Assembly: GCA_049522195.1 (NCBI GenBank)
Contig: JBEKOB010000028.1
Span: forward strand, 1-52,712
Direction of reading: 5' to 3'
DNA length: 52,712 bases
Source: UBA9647 sp049522195
Lineage (GTDB): Bacteria; Bacteroidota; Ignavibacteria; UBA10030
The notes below the pieces were generated by a model. The model saw only the letters and a program-made list of their open reading frames with translations, was not told where the DNA came from and ran no database searches. Both the position numbers and the translations under genes were made by a program. Positions 9,379-17,209 of the stretch are shown here, in pieces (positions within the stretch are counted from its first letter, which is position 1; each line of letters begins with the position of its first letter).

Positions 9379-9422
9379 GCGGTCAGCAGTCAGCGTTCAG
9401 CAATCAGCTGTTTGCTGACCGC
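9379..9422. repeat. CAGC-rich dyad in the murA/purA divergent spacer
   Basis: GCGGTCAGCA (9379-9388) and TGCTGACCGC (9413-9422) form a perfect 10-bp inverted repeat. The intervening 24 nt repeats the words TCAGCAGTCAGC and TCAGCAATCAGC. It lies in the 152-nt spacer between the divergent murA and purA genes, where promoters for both must be. Confidence 0.5.
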
Positions 9423-9503
9423 TCGTGACCTTTCGTCCATCGCTGAACCCTTCCCGAAGCAAGAGATCCTTCACGCATTTGATAATTGCCGCAAGGACTG
9501 CGT

Positions 9504-10799
9504 ATGCCTGTTCAAATCATCGTTGGTGCTCAGTGGGGTGACGAGGGAAAAGGAAAAATTGTCGACCACCTGAGTGAGCATGTCGATATTGTCGCCCGTT
9601 ATCAGGGGGGCGCCAACGCCGGGCATACCGTGGTCATTCCCATCAAAGGGCCCGGTGGAATCACCACAAAGGAATACGTTCTTCATCTCATTCCATCCGG
9701 CATTTTCCACAAACACGTCACCTGTGTTATTGGTAACGGTGTCGTGCTCGATCCGGCCGCGTTGATGACGGAGATTGGACAACTCCGCGAGCTTGGCATC
9801 CCGATGAAAGGCCGGCTGTTGATCAGCCACAACGCTCACCTCATCATGCCGTATCACAAGCTGCTCGATTCAATCCGGGAACAGGGAGATCAAAAGATTG
9901 GGACGACGGGACGCGGCATCGGTCCAGCCTACATTGACAAATACATGCGGACAGGGATTCGCGTTGTCGATTTGCTCGACCGGGATACCCTTTGCGCGAA
10001 ATTGAAGCGCAACATCGAAGAAAATAACCAGCTCTTCAGCAAGGTTTACAACTCCAACGTGCTCGACGTTGACGAAATCATTCACGAGTACCAGGAATTT
10101 GACAAGAAGATTGATGAGTATGTCACCGACACGTCCGTCTACCTGAATGCTGCTCTCAAGAAGAAGAAAAGAATCCTCGCGGAGGGCGCACAGGGGGCAT
10201 TGCTCGACGTCGATCACGGCACCTACCCGTTCGTAACTTCATCCAGCCCGACCAGCGGCGGGGCGTGCACCGGACTCGGGATCCCTCCGACGGCCATCAC
10301 CTCGGTCATTGGGGTGGTCAAAGCCTATTCCACGCGTGTGGGAAACGGCCCGTTCCCAACGGAACTGAACGATGAAACCGGCGAGCGCCTGCGAAAAACC
10401 GGAGGGGAATACGGTGCAACGACCGGCCGGCCGAGACGTTGTGGATGGCTCGACCTCGTCAGCCTCAGGTACTCCCTGAGAATCAATGGCATTCAAAAGA
10501 TCGCTATCACAAAGCTCGATGTACTCGATGAATTCGAGGAAATCAAAATCTGCACGGGGTACCGCGTCAATGGCAAGAAGATAGAGAACTTTCCCACGGA
10601 CCTCCGGACACTCGAGAGCGTTGAGCCTGTGTACCGCATCTTCAAGGGATGGAAAACGTCCACATCGGGGGTGCGCTCGTACGGCAAACTCCCTGAGAAG
10701 GCGCGTGCCTACATCGAGGCATTTGCGTCACTTCTGGGGACGAAAGTCTGGATGGTCTCGGTCGGTGCACGACGAGACCAAACCCTCATCGCCCGTTAA
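9504..10799 (+). CDS. purA: Adenylosuccinate synthetase PurA
   Basis: Joins IMP and aspartate with GTP to make adenylosuccinate, the first step from IMP to AMP. The 431 residues fit the family. The N-terminal P-loop GAQWGDEGKGKIVDHL carries the catalytic Asp, HTVVIP and the loop GTTGRGIGPAYIDK follow, and the C-terminal GAIKTDR-like base-recognition part is represented by VGARRDQT. ATG at 9504 is chosen because AAGGA lies 7 nt upstream and the conserved VQIIVGAQWGDEGKG follows directly. It diverges from murA, and a histidine kinase gene follows after 32 nt. Confidence 0.97.
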   Translation: MPVQIIVGAQWGDEGKGKIVDHLSEHVDIVARYQGGANAGHTVVIPIKGPGGITTKEYVLHLIPSGIFHKHVTCVIGNGVVLDPAALMTEIGQLRELGIPMKGRLLISHNAHLIMPYHKLLDSIREQGDQKIGTTGRGIGPAYIDKYMRTGIRVVDLLDRDTLCAKLKRNIEENNQLFSKVYNSNVLDVDEIIHEYQEFDKKIDEYVTDTSVYLNAALKKKKRILAEGAQGALLDVDHGTYPFVTSSSPTSGGACTGLGIPPTAITSVIGVVKAYSTRVGNGPFPTELNDETGERLRKTGGEYGATTGRPRRCGWLDLVSLRYSLRINGIQKIAITKLDVLDEFEEIKICTGYRVNGKKIENFPTDLRTLESVEPVYRIFKGWKTSTSGVRSYGKLPEKARAYIEAFASLLGTKVWMVSVGARRDQTLIAR

Positions 10800-10831
10800 C
10801 CTATCATATCACACCGGCCTTCGATCCGGCA

Positions 10832-12052
10832 ATGAAAACGAACAACCGAAATCTCCTTCCCCAGTCCAGCGAACTCAAAGTCATTCTTTTGGTGCTTGCA
10901 TTCATGATCATTGCAGGCACCCTTTGGTTTACCCACGCGATCGTAAGGGATCTTGAAGCGAACCAGCAGCACATCGCAAACCTGTATGCGAAGTCCTTTG
11001 AATACATGGGAAGCAGTCATACTCAAAGCGGGGACTACAGCTTCGTACTCGAAGAGATCATCCAGAACATCGATTTTCCGATGATTCTCTCCGATTCCCT
11101 GAATGAACCCTTGGCGCCGTACGCGATGTACGTGAAAAACGTCATACTGGACTCAACGAACTCAGAAAAGATACAGCGAGCGTACCTCAAGAGCCTGATT
11201 CTCGACATGGATGAACACAACCCGCGAATCAAGGTTGAAGCCAGAGAAAATGTTGTAGTGAATTACGTCCACTATGGCGACTCGAGATTTATCACACGCC
11301 TTCGTCTTCTTCCTTATGTCGAGTTCGCTGCTGTGGCGGTCTTTATTCTTATCGGCTATATCAGCTTCAGCTACATTAAACGGAGCGAACAGAGCAACAT
11401 CTGGGTCGGGATGGCGCGTGAGACAGCTCATCAGCTGGGCACACCCATCTCCAGCATGATGGGATGGGTGGAACTCCTCCGGCATCAAACAGGAAGCTCA
11501 GATCCAAAAATCGTCGAGACGCTGCATGATATGGACAACGACTTGCAGCGCCTTCAAAAGATCGCGAGCCGTTTTTCCCGTATCGGATCTAAACCCGATC
11601 TGAAGGAAGAGAACCTGGTCGAGGTCATCGAAAAGGTGATTCAGTACTTCCAACGCCGGATACCTCAAACCGGAAAGAAGGTGCAGCTCTCCCTCGAATA
11701 TAAAGCCCCGGTCATGGCAAGCATCAACGGAGAGTTGTTTGAGTGGGTGATAGAGAATCTGATCAAGAATGCGCTTGATGCGATCGAGACCGGTACAGGC
11801 AAGATCACGATTATTCTGTCGGAGCGCCCCGGACACGTCAACATCGATGTGACCGATACCGGCAAAGGGATCGATATGACGTATCGGAAGGAAGTGTTCA
11901 GGCCGGGATTTTCCACAAAGAAACGCGGTTGGGGACTTGGGTTGAGCCTCTCACAACGCATTATCGAATCATACCATCGCGGCAAACTCATTCTTCGGGA
12001 TAGCAAACCCGGAACCGGAACTACATTCCGGATAAGGCTCCGCAGACACTAA
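10832..12052 (+). CDS. Membrane sensor histidine kinase
   Basis: 406 residues. Two membrane helices (about 15-36 and 158-182) enclose a ~120-residue extracytoplasmic sensor of no recognised family. The HisKA region has His200 in ETAHQLGTPISSMMGW. The ATPase domain shows the N-box NLIKNALDAIE, the G1 box DTGKGID and the G2 box GWGLGLSLSQRIIE. The AHQLGTPLSS type of H-box is common in FCB-group kinases. No response regulator is adjacent, so it is an orphan in this window, although the 33.8-40 kb region carries receiver and Hpt partners. It may be read through from purA, 32 nt upstream. Confidence 0.92.
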   Translation: MKTNNRNLLPQSSELKVILLVLAFMIIAGTLWFTHAIVRDLEANQQHIANLYAKSFEYMGSSHTQSGDYSFVLEEIIQNIDFPMILSDSLNEPLAPYAMYVKNVILDSTNSEKIQRAYLKSLILDMDEHNPRIKVEARENVVVNYVHYGDSRFITRLRLLPYVEFAAVAVFILIGYISFSYIKRSEQSNIWVGMARETAHQLGTPISSMMGWVELLRHQTGSSDPKIVETLHDMDNDLQRLQKIASRFSRIGSKPDLKEENLVEVIEKVIQYFQRRIPQTGKKVQLSLEYKAPVMASINGELFEWVIENLIKNALDAIETGTGKITIILSERPGHVNIDVTDTGKGIDMTYRKEVFRPGFSTKKRGWGLGLSLSQRIIESYHRGKLILRDSKPGTGTTFRIRLRRH

Positions 12053-12092
12053 ATCCTTCCGATTCATTTCATTCACAAAAGGCGGGAGTTTT

Positions 12093-13436
12093 ATGAAGAT
12101 CGCAAGCGTTCCACGCGTGCTGTTTCTTCTTTCCATTCTTGCGGGTTCGCTTCAGGCAAGACAATCGATGGATGCCATCATCGAACGCGAACTGCCGAAG
12201 CTGCTGGAGACATACAAGTATCTTCATCTCAACCCCGAGATCTCCTACCAGGAACAGAAGACTTCGGAGTTCGTCGCCAAAGAACTCCGCATGCTTGGAT
12301 TTGAAGTCACCGAAAAGGTCGGGAAGTACGACGATCCCCATCGCGTCAGCTACGGTCTTGTCGGCGTGATGAAGCACGGCAACGGTCCGACTGTGCTGTT
12401 CCGTACCGATCTCGACGGGCTCCCCATCGACGAGAATACTGGCTTACCCTATGCAAGCACCGTCAAGATGAAGGACGACGCCGGCCAGGAGGTATCCGTC
12501 ATGCACGCGTGCGGCCACGATATTCATATGACTTCATTCCTTGGTACCGCCACCGTCCTTAGCCGTCTGAAGGATCGCTGGAAGGGAACAGTCGTGATGC
12601 TTGGTCAACCATGCGAGGAACGCGGCGCCGGTGCGCATGCGATGCTGAATAGCGGACTCTATACGAAGTTTCCGCGACCCGACTATATTCTGGCACTGCA
12701 CGACAACGCGACAATGGAAGCGGGAAAAGTGGGACTTTGCGAGGGATATGCGTTGGCGAGTGTTACTTCCGTTGATGTCATCGTCCGCGGTGTAGGCGGA
12801 CATGGCGCCTATCCACAGTTGACAAAAGACCCTGTCGTCATGGCCTCTGAGATCGTCCTCGCTCTTCAGACGATCGTGAGCAGGGAAAACTCACCGCTTG
12901 ATCCGGCTGTTGTGACGGTTGGTTCGATCCACGGCGGAACGAAGCATAACATCATTCCGGATGAGGTTCGTCTTCAGATTACCGTCCGTGCGTACAAAGA
13001 AGATGTTCGAAAAAAGATTCTCGCTTCGATCGAGAGAATTGCACGCGGCATTGCTTCAGCGGCAGGCGTTCCAGCAAACAGGATGCCCGTCGTCAAAGTC
13101 GATGAGAGTGAATACACGGCCTCGACCTACAACAATCCGGAGTTCACGAGACGGCTAGCGCGTTCGCTTGAATCTGCTTTGGGAAAAGAAAACGTGCTTA
13201 AGGTGGAACCAGTGATGGGCGGGGAGGATTTCGGCGCGTATAGCCTTGATGACAAGATACCGCTCTGTATGTTCTGGCTGGGAGCAATCGACCCGGCAAA
13301 GGTGGAAAAGAGCAGGAAGGATGGAACGCCTCTCCCCTCGCTGCATTCAAGTCAGTTTGCCCCGCTTCCCGAACCAACGATCCGCACGGGCGTTAAGGCA
13401 ACAACTACTGCGATGTTGGATTTGCTTGGTAGATGA
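12093..13436 (+). CDS. Exported M20-family amidohydrolase
   Basis: 447 residues with an N-terminal signal peptide (hydrophobic 8-19, ending SLQA). The rest matches the M20D amidohydrolase/aminoacylase group that hydrolyses N-acyl amino acids or related amides. Metal-binding motifs are visible: MHACGHDIHM, GQPCEERGAGA, the dimerisation-domain GGHGAYP and the C-terminal GGEDFGAY. The start is preceded by GGGAG at suitable distance. Location is probably periplasmic; the substrate is unknown. A strong hairpin lies just downstream, shared with the convergent neighbour. Confidence 0.92.
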   Translation: MKIASVPRVLFLLSILAGSLQARQSMDAIIERELPKLLETYKYLHLNPEISYQEQKTSEFVAKELRMLGFEVTEKVGKYDDPHRVSYGLVGVMKHGNGPTVLFRTDLDGLPIDENTGLPYASTVKMKDDAGQEVSVMHACGHDIHMTSFLGTATVLSRLKDRWKGTVVMLGQPCEERGAGAHAMLNSGLYTKFPRPDYILALHDNATMEAGKVGLCEGYALASVTSVDVIVRGVGGHGAYPQLTKDPVVMASEIVLALQTIVSRENSPLDPAVVTVGSIHGGTKHNIIPDEVRLQITVRAYKEDVRKKILASIERIARGIASAAGVPANRMPVVKVDESEYTASTYNNPEFTRRLARSLESALGKENVLKVEPVMGGEDFGAYSLDDKIPLCMFWLGAIDPAKVEKSRKDGTPLPSLHSSQFAPLPEPTIRTGVKATTTAMLDLLGR

Positions 13437-13484
13437 AACGTTACGGGGCGATTGTGGAATAAAAGAATGCAGCATGAAACGACA

Positions 13485-13508
13485 GGGGGCGATTCAAGAA
13501 TCGCCCCC
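13485..13508. terminator. Bidirectional terminator hairpin
   Basis: GGGGGCGATT (13485-13494), loop CAAG and AATCGCCCCC (13499-13508) form a perfect 10-bp GC-rich hairpin between the convergent ends of the amidohydrolase (13436) and NTF2-like (13516) genes. The plus-strand flank TTCGAGTTTATTTT is only moderately U-rich. Confidence 0.7.
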
Positions 13509-13515
13509 TTCGAGT

Positions 13516-13959
13516 TTATTTTGCCGACGATGTATGATCGTAGACGATCCGCCAGCCCTCCGGTTTCTTCTCGATGATCAGCGTAAACCTTCCACCGAGC
13601 TTGTCGTAGGCACGCGTGAGCTGCCAGGCGCCGGTCGCGATCGCGAGGCCAGAGGAGACCTTCCGTATCGCCAGTTCTGAGAACTCCAGCTTTCCCATTT
13701 TCTCTCGTGTGTCGTACGCCTTTTTGTATCGCGAAAGAACGTTCCCATACCCACGCGTCACGTTCCCCCCGCTTACAAACATCGTGCTGTCTGAGTTCCA
13801 GTACCCCTTCATGTAGCCTTCGACACTCCCGTTGTTCCATTCCTTCACCTGATCAGCGAGGACAGTACGAATATCTGCTGTACCATCCTGAGAGAATGCG
13901 GCGGTAAGCCCCGACAACCAGAGAAGGATCAACAAATACTGCACACGACGTATTGTCAT
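13516..13959 (-). CDS. Exported SnoaL/DUF4440-like (NTF2 fold) protein
   Basis: 147 residues. An N-terminal signal peptide (about 1-22, ending AAFSQ) precedes a domain resembling the DUF4440/SnoaL NTF2-like fold: LADQVKEWNNGSVEGYMKGY at the start, then FVSGG, GRFTLIIEKKPEGWRIVYDHTS at the end. Members bind small ligands or are enzymes, but no function can be assigned. ATG at 13959 follows the upstream stop with one base between (TAA-T-ATG), suggesting translational coupling. In-frame codons continue upstream inside the neighbouring gene but lack the signal-peptide start. Confidence 0.85.
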   Translation of the reverse strand: MTIRRVQYLLILLWLSGLTAAFSQDGTADIRTVLADQVKEWNNGSVEGYMKGYWNSDSTMFVSGGNVTRGYGNVLSRYKKAYDTREKMGKLEFSELAIRKVSSGLAIATGAWQLTRAYDKLGGRFTLIIEKKPEGWRIVYDHTSSAK

Positions 13960-13960
13960 A

Positions 13961-14497
13961 TTAAGCCTGAGTGGTTTGCGGCGGTGTCTTGGGCCGGAAT
14001 ATGGCATAGCCAAGCAACGCACCGAGAATTGCGAAAATGGGATACACAATCAACGTGATGAACAAGCCGCCAAAGATATTCGACGCCCGTCCCGCATCTT
14101 TGATCGATTGTTCGATTTGTTCCTTCAGTGTCTCTACCATATCTGACGGCATGCTTCCCTGCTCGGACAGACGATCGAGCACCTTTCCGATCATCGATTT
14201 GACGAGTTCGGCTTCGACCGGACCGAACGCCACAAGAATCAGAACGTTGATGCACGTTGCGACGAACGCACCGATGACACCCGCCATTAAGCCGAGCATT
14301 AAAGCATCTGACGACTCCAACGGCGGCATCCCCTCCGTAAACTGTTGCTTATACAGGTACATCGCCAACACTCCACCCAACCACACTCCAGCACAACAGC
14401 AGCAATTGATGAGGCTGAGGCCCGGGATTGCGGCAACAACACCGATCACTGCGCCGCTGATGAGAGCGATCCGGAACTTATTGGGTTTTTCGAGCAT
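13961..14497 (-). CDS. Membrane protein with four consecutive cysteines, unnamed family
   Basis: 178 residues with about four membrane segments (10-30, 32-48, 66-93, 140-168). A cluster of four Cys (INCCCCAGVWLGG, residues 31-43) sits at the start of the second segment, and a ~45-residue amphipathic loop with charged residues precedes the last one. From memory, similar proteins with an NCxCC motif and a GGxLAxYLY stretch occur in Bacteroidota and Ignavibacteria without assigned function. The start overlaps the end of the DUF2085 gene by 20 nt, and the NTF2-like gene begins 1 nt after the stop, so the three form one unit. Confidence 0.8.
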   Translation of the reverse strand: MLEKPNKFRIALISGAVIGVVAAIPGLSLINCCCCAGVWLGGVLAMYLYKQQFTEGMPPLESSDALMLGLMAGVIGAFVATCINVLILVAFGPVEAELVKSMIGKVLDRLSEQGSMPSDMVETLKEQIEQSIKDAGRASNIFGGLFITLIVYPIFAILGALLGYAIFRPKTPPQTTQA

Positions 14498-14984
14498 AGA
14501 AGAAGCCTCCTCGTGCTATGTGTTGATCTCGAAGTTGTGCAATGCCCTCCAGCAGCGGAGGAATAAGATAGAAAGGCAGAATGATTCCGAACAACAAACC
14601 TGTGATCGCCCTGGTAAGAAGTGTGCTCTCGTGGATTCCCGTGAAGTTCATGAAAACATCGATGAGCATCGGAAGAACGGCAAGAGCAATCCAGTGTCTC
14701 TGCGGGAATGCAGGTGCCTGCAACTTCTGAAAGAACGGATAGAGCGCCAGCGAAAGCAGGAATCCAAAATAGATTGAGGAACAGCGGGAACACACACCGA
14801 TTTTCTCACCAAACAGGTGGAACGATCGTACGTCGATCTGATGACATATCGGAGAATAGAACGAATACAAGAATGATGAAACGCCCGGCAGAGTTGTGCT
14901 GAGAGAAGGAGCAAGCACGATTCCTCCGCACCAAAGGGCGACAAGGAGCAGCAAGATCAGGTATGTGCGCTTGTTGAATTCCAT
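14478..14984 (-). CDS. DUF2085 membrane protein
   Basis: 168 residues with about four membrane helices. The DUF2085 signature is clear: CHQIDVRSFHLFGEKIGVCSRCSSIYFGF, which combines a CHQ motif with a CxRC pair next to a membrane helix. The family is unnamed; the conserved Cys and His suggest metal or redox binding, but that is inference. ATG at 14984 is chosen over TTG at 14990. It heads a three-gene unit with the Cys-cluster membrane protein and the NTF2-like protein, and diverges from aguB. Confidence 0.85.
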   Translation of the reverse strand: MEFNKRTYLILLLLVALWCGGIVLAPSLSTTLPGVSSFLYSFYSPICHQIDVRSFHLFGEKIGVCSRCSSIYFGFLLSLALYPFFQKLQAPAFPQRHWIALAVLPMLIDVFMNFTGIHESTLLTRAITGLLFGIILPFYLIPPLLEGIAQLRDQHIARGGFFYARKTQ

Positions 14985-15130
14985 AGGCAACGAACTGGAA
15001 CCATTATCGCAAGTATTGCCATCTTTGTCAAGGAGTATGGCAGACCCGACAGGTCAACCGGCTGTCTTGATTCTCACTGCATATAGCGGTACTTTTGTCC
15101 TCACATTTTTCACCAACCAGTGATGAAACC

Positions 15131-16042
15131 ATGCCCACGCCAAAGAAATTCAGCATTGGGTTGATCCAGATGTCCCTCGGTTCTGATCCCGACAAGAACC
15201 TGCATAAGGCCATCATGAGGATCGAAGAGGCAGCGGACCGGGGGGCTCACGTCGTTTGCCTGCCCGAGCTGTTCCTCTCACCGTATTTCTGCCAAACCGA
15301 AGATGCGGCATTATTCGATCTCGCGGAGCCCATCCCGGGTCCGACGACTCAGTCATTAGGAAAGCTCGCAAAGAAGCAGAAGGTGGTGATCATCGCGCCC
15401 CTCTTTGAACGAAGGACCGCTGGAATCTATCATAACAGCGCCGCGATCATCGATTCCACCGGAGCAATGGTCGGCCTCTACCGCAAGATGCACATCCCGG
15501 ACGACCCGTCGTACTACGAGAAGTTTTATTTCACACCGGGGGATTTGGGTTTTCAGTCATTTGATACCAGGGTTGGAAAAATCAGCACGCTGATCTGCTG
15601 GGATCAATGGTATCCAGAGGGAGCTCGACTTTCGGCAATGCAGGGCGCCTCTGTCCTATTTTACCCCACTGCGATCGGATGGCATCCCCACGAGAAGAAG
15701 CAGCATGGCAAAGCTCAACGCGACGCGTGGCAAACAGTGCAACGCGGGCACGCCATCGCGAACGGCATCTATGTCGCTGCAGTGAACCGGATTGGGCTCG
15801 AAAAACCGACTAAGACAAGCGCCGGGATTGAATTCTGGGGCTCTTCCTTCGTCGCCGATCCTCAAGGGGTCATGCTCGCGGAGGCCGCTATCGACAAGGA
15901 GGAGATTCTGATTAGCGAGGTGAACCTCGCTCACCTTGAGGATATAAGGCGTAACTGGCCATTCCTTCGGGACCGCAGGATCGATATGTATGGCGGATTG
16001 ACGCAACGCTTTCTCGACAAGTCTCCAAAGACGAAGGGTTGA
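15131..16042 (+). CDS. aguB: N-carbamoylputrescine amidase AguB (carbon-nitrogen hydrolase)
   Basis: A nitrilase-superfamily enzyme of 303 residues that hydrolyses N-carbamoylputrescine to putrescine, CO2 and ammonia. The catalytic triad is visible: Glu in PELFLSPYFCQ, Lys in YRKMHIPDDPSYYEKFYF and Cys in LICWDQWYPE. The sequence around the last two motifs is typical of AguB rather than of generic nitrilases. ATG at 15131 is chosen because the conserved KKFSIGLIQM follows at once. The stop overlaps the aguA start (TGATG), so the two enzymes of the agmatine route are translationally coupled. Confidence 0.94.
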   Translation: MPTPKKFSIGLIQMSLGSDPDKNLHKAIMRIEEAADRGAHVVCLPELFLSPYFCQTEDAALFDLAEPIPGPTTQSLGKLAKKQKVVIIAPLFERRTAGIYHNSAAIIDSTGAMVGLYRKMHIPDDPSYYEKFYFTPGDLGFQSFDTRVGKISTLICWDQWYPEGARLSAMQGASVLFYPTAIGWHPHEKKQHGKAQRDAWQTVQRGHAIANGIYVAAVNRIGLEKPTKTSAGIEFWGSSFVADPQGVMLAEAAIDKEEILISEVNLAHLEDIRRNWPFLRDRRIDMYGGLTQRFLDKSPKTKG

Positions 16043-17112
16043 TGATTTTCATGACCAAGACTCCAGCTGCAATGGGTTATCGCATGCCTGCCGAGTGGGA
16101 AAAGCACGAGGCGACCTGGCTTGGCTGGCCGCACAACAAAACAGACTGGCCGGGCAAATTCTCCCCCATTCCGTGGGTCTTTGGAGAAATGGTCAGGAAG
16201 ATTTCCGCTGATGAAATCGTCCGAATCATTGCCACGACGCCGGTGCAGCAACAGGCCAAGCGAGTCCTCAAGCGAGCGGGCGTGGATCTCGGGCAAGTAC
16301 AGTTTTTCAATTATCCGACCAATCGCGGATGGACGCGTGATTTCGGACCAATCTTCGTCAAACAAGACAAGAATCCGGGCGAAGTCGCCATTGCACGATT
16401 CCGATTCACAGCGTGGGCCCGCTATCCTGATTGGAAGAAGGATGACGCAGTACCTCCCAAGGCAGCGAAAAAACTCGGCGTTCCATTACTCGCGGCGAAA
16501 ATCGGGGAAAAAGATTTTGTCCTCGAAGGCGGCAGTATCGATGTCAACGGCAAGGGAACAGTGTTGACGACGGAGGAGTGTCTTCTTCACAAGACGGTTC
16601 AGGTTCGCAATCCAGGGTTTGATAAGACAGAAGTGGAACAGGCACTCCGAGACAACCTGGGCGTTTGGAATGTGCTCTGGCTCGGCGATGGAATTGTTGG
16701 CGACGACACGCACGGGCACGTCGACGATCTGTGCCGTTTCGTCAACCCGAAGACGGTTGTCCTCATTCAGGAATCCAATCCAAAGGACGTGAACTATCGG
16801 CCTCTTCACGACAATCGTGAGATGCTTGAAGGAATGAGACTAGAGGACGGATCAAAGATCGAGGTAGTGCCACTCCCAACTCCTGCACCGCTCTACTATG
16901 ACGGCATGCGTCTCCCTGCAAGCTACGCAAACTTCTACATCTCGAATGCTGCTGTCATCGTTCCGACCTTCAACGACCCGAACGATCGCGTTGCACTCGG
17001 CACACTCTCGGAGCTCTTTACCGATCGTCCCGTCGTTGGTATTCACGCGGTCGATCTGGTGCTCGGGTTCGGCACTCTTCATTGCCTGACGCAACAGCAG
17101 CCGGCTCCCTGA
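16042..17112 (+). CDS. aguA: Agmatine deiminase AguA
   Basis: Converts agmatine to N-carbamoylputrescine plus ammonia, the step before AguB. The 356 residues match the peptidyl-arginine-deiminase-like family: MPAEWEKHEATWLGWPHN at the N-terminus, TRDFGPIFV, the EGGSIDVNGKGT motif, DDTHGHVDDLCRF and the catalytic Cys in GTLHCLTQQQP near the C-terminus. ATG at 16042 overlaps the aguB stop and has GAAGGG just upstream; ATG at 16051 is an alternative. Arginine decarboxylase, which would supply agmatine, is not in the window. Confidence 0.95.
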   Translation: MIFMTKTPAAMGYRMPAEWEKHEATWLGWPHNKTDWPGKFSPIPWVFGEMVRKISADEIVRIIATTPVQQQAKRVLKRAGVDLGQVQFFNYPTNRGWTRDFGPIFVKQDKNPGEVAIARFRFTAWARYPDWKKDDAVPPKAAKKLGVPLLAAKIGEKDFVLEGGSIDVNGKGTVLTTEECLLHKTVQVRNPGFDKTEVEQALRDNLGVWNVLWLGDGIVGDDTHGHVDDLCRFVNPKTVVLIQESNPKDVNYRPLHDNREMLEGMRLEDGSKIEVVPLPTPAPLYYDGMRLPASYANFYISNAAVIVPTFNDPNDRVALGTLSELFTDRPVVGIHAVDLVLGFGTLHCLTQQQPAP

Positions 17113-17209
17113 ACAGAGTTGCTTGCTTCTCCATTCTATATGATGTATTTTCGATTCACCCGCATACGCTGCCTCTAGCGTTTATATCCGTATCCTTTTG
17201 GAGCTCACC

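Noticed and set aside
15028..15060. TGGCAG-like sequence upstream of aguB, considered as a sigma54 promoter
   Set aside because: The required TTGC at the correct spacing is absent.
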